From Paraglaciecola sp. L3A3 (GTDB taxonomy: Bacteria > Pseudomonadota > Gammaproteobacteria > Enterobacterales > Alteromonadaceae), in contig NZ_CP047023.1 of assembly GCF_009796765.1 (NCBI RefSeq), positions 3,455,501 through 3,519,500 of the forward strand: a stretch of 64,000 nucleotides of DNA, in the 5' to 3' direction. Positions 62,816 through 64,000 of the stretch are shown here, piece by piece. The translations under genes were made by a program, and so were the position numbers. Within the stretch, counting starts at the first letter, position 1; every line of letters starts with the position of its first letter. The notes beneath the pieces are model-generated. The model saw only the letters and a program-made list of their open reading frames with translations. It was not told the origin of the DNA and searched no databases.

Positions 62816-63360
62816 GGCTTGAAAAAAACCAAACATTGATACATTTAGTATTAGGTGGCGCCCGTTCTGGTAAGTCTAGTTTTGCTTTAGAACAAGTAAA
62901 AAACTTACAAAAAATCAGCAACAAGCCTGTGACGTTTGTGGCTACAGCCACTGCCACAGACAAAGAAATGACTACACGTATTGCTCGCCATCAAACGGAA
63001 CGTCCAGAAGATTGGCAATTAGCCGAGATCCCCTTAGACCTAGAGGCCTTTATTCGCCAACAAAACAATACAATTCTATTGATCGATTGTTTAACCCTGT
63101 GGCTGAATAATCAGCTTTTTGACAACACTCAACAAGACTTCAAACAATTAAGCAATAAGTTAGTCAGCGCCCTAACAGCAAGTGATTGCCAGATAGTTAT
63201 GGTCGCCAATGAAGTGGGTTTAGGCATTATTCCTATGGGTGAAATTACTCGTCAATTTGTTGATCAAGCGGGTTGGTTAAACCAGGCTATTGCTGCGGCT
63301 GCCGACCAAGTAACCTTTGTTGCTGCGGGTTTACCTATGACCTTAAAAGGTGCTAAATAA
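62812..63360 (+). CDS. cobU: Adenosylcobinamide kinase / guanylyltransferase
   Basis: The 182-residue protein has the P-loop LVLGGARSGKSSFALEQ, then FVATATATDKEM, RPEDWQLAEIPLDL, LLIDCLTLWLNN and ANEVGLGIIPMGEITRQFVD, all standard CobU blocks. It phosphorylates adenosylcobinamide and attaches GMP. Coupled to cobS through the ATGA overlap. Confidence 0.95.
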   Translation: MRLEKNQTLIHLVLGGARSGKSSFALEQVKNLQKISNKPVTFVATATATDKEMTTRIARHQTERPEDWQLAEIPLDLEAFIRQQNNTILLIDCLTLWLNNQLFDNTQQDFKQLSNKLVSALTASDCQIVMVANEVGLGIIPMGEITRQFVDQAGWLNQAIAAAADQVTFVAAGLPMTLKGAK

Positions 63361-63361
63361 C

Positions 63362-64000
63362 ATGTCAGAGCTAGATAAAGAAGGTAAAAATACAGTCACC
63401 ACTATCGATCTACTCAGACACGGTAAAGTAGACGGCCCACCCGCTTTATATGGCCGCACCGATGTGACTTTAAGCCAGCAGGGCTTGAAACAAATGTTTC
63501 GCCAAGTGGCACAATTACATTACCCCGATAATATCATTAGTTCGCCATTAAGACGCTGTAAAGAATTTGCCGAAAAGATGGCGCAAGATCACAGAGTGCC
63601 TTTAGTGATTGAGCCCGATTTACAAGAATGCGACTTTGGTGCGTGGGACGGCATAGAATTCGACGACACCTCTCAACAATGGCCTTTGATGACCTCATTT
63701 TGGCAAGATCCGTCACACAATACCCCACCCCAAGGTGAGTCATTACAGGCATTTCATAACCGTGTTGTACAAGCATGGCAGAAATTAACCACACAATTTA
63801 CTGCAGAATATAGTTTAGTAGTATGCCATGGAGGGGTGATAAGACAAATATTAGCCCATTTACTGCCCGTTGATTGGCAAGACGGTACTTGGTATTCCCA
63901 ATTAAACATAGGATATGCCAGCTTAACCCGCATCACTATTGCGAATTACGAAGACGCTAAACCTCAAGTCAATTTTATCGGCTTGCCAGCAGATTTTGGA
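63362..64000 (+). CDS. cobC: Alpha-ribazole phosphatase-like histidine phosphatase (3' end outside window)
   Basis: The ATG at 63362, one base after the cobU stop, opens a frame that is still open at the window end (213 codons). The product has LLRHGKVDGPPALYGRTDV with the catalytic histidine, SSPLRRCKEFAEKMA, LQECDFGAWDG and VVCHGGVIRQILAHLL, the RHG phosphatase pattern of CobC. It would remove phosphate from alpha-ribazole 5'-phosphate. Likely near complete. Confidence 0.9.
   Translation, partial: MSELDKEGKNTVTTIDLLRHGKVDGPPALYGRTDVTLSQQGLKQMFRQVAQLHYPDNIISSPLRRCKEFAEKMAQDHRVPLVIEPDLQECDFGAWDGIEFDDTSQQWPLMTSFWQDPSHNTPPQGESLQAFHNRVVQAWQKLTTQFTAEYSLVVCHGGVIRQILAHLLPVDWQDGTWYSQLNIGYASLTRITIANYEDAKPQVNFIGLPADFG

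Noticed and set aside
1..64000. CRISPR arrays, tRNA or rRNA genes, phage or integrase genes
   Set aside because: I saw no regularly spaced repeats, no cloverleaf or rRNA segments, and no integrase, transposase or capsid genes. A tRNA scan was not run, so a missed tRNA is possible but unlikely.

Overview
The window looks like chromosomal DNA of a marine, polysaccharide-degrading gammaproteobacterium of the Alteromonadales (Alteromonas/Glaciecola/Paraglaciecola type). The reasons are the AT-rich sequence, the close match of housekeeping genes to gammaproteobacterial FolX, DusC, QueA, TesA-YbbA-YbbP and the YjfI-YjfC set, and the density of TonB receptor, FecI/FecR, sulfatase and glycoside hydrolase genes. 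The genus is inferred from gene content, not from a marker gene. I saw no rRNA, tRNA or CRISPR array.

Layout. 0-4.4 kb: the 3' end of a TonB-dependent receptor, a decayed tryptophan halogenase, an ECF sigma factor/FecR pair and a lipoprotein sulfatase. 4.4-11 kb: ordinary chromosome (AI-2E family permease, folX plus a TIGR01777 epimerase, the divergent tesA / ybbA-ybbP unit, a 59-residue protein). 11-20 kb: a sulfated-polysaccharide locus with two more sulfatases, a GH117-like hydrolase, a polysaccharide deacetylase, an alpha/beta hydrolase and a ketose 3-epimerase-like TIM barrel. A 330-bp MITE-like element follows. 20-28.8 kb: a large hybrid histidine kinase, an HDOD protein, a decayed metallo-beta-lactamase-fold gene, a divergent LysR/reductase pair and a sulfotransferase-like gene. 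28.8-33.4 kb: a DUF5060/DUF4038 glycosidase, then dusC, a DUF1289 gene and queA. 33.4-39.2 kb: a possible small RNA, a DUF6471 gene, and a complete yjfI-yjfJ-channel-yjfK-yjfL-yjfM-yjfC operon (PspA-like protein, potassium-channel-like protein and ATP-grasp ligase). 39.4-46.6 kb: a minus-strand run with a serine hydrolase, a 1041-residue FG-GAP/BIG2 lipoprotein, a ThuA protein, a DUF1330-like protein and a lactonase. 46.8-50.1 kb: an octaheme cytochrome with TPRs, and an SMR exporter behind a guanidine-II riboswitch. 50.4-58.3 kb: a solute-binding protein, a NIPSNAP protein and a maltose/starch locus (LacI regulator, alpha-amylase, SLC45-like transporter, alpha-glucosidase). 58.7-64 kb: a cobalamin riboswitch with a terminator ahead of btuD-btuC-cobT-cobS-cobU-cobC, cut by the window end.

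How the parts work together. The maltose locus reads as secreted breakdown (amylase lipoprotein), uptake (MFS carrier), cytoplasmic hydrolysis (GH13 glucosidase) and control (LacI, two palindromes with a central CG in the divergent promoter region). The cobalamin operon covers uptake of corrinoids and the late lower-ligand steps, with no corrin-ring synthesis genes in view. The sulfatase and GH117 genes suggest use of a sulfated galactan that contains 3,6-anhydrogalactose; that substrate is inferred from families only.

The most interesting items are: the yjf/ATP-grasp/PspA operon with its inserted ion channel and a palindrome at the predicted promoter; a possible ~75-nt RNA gene beside queA; two families of MITE-like elements; the guanidine-II riboswitch with a visible anti-Shine-Dalgarno pairing; and several gene relics.
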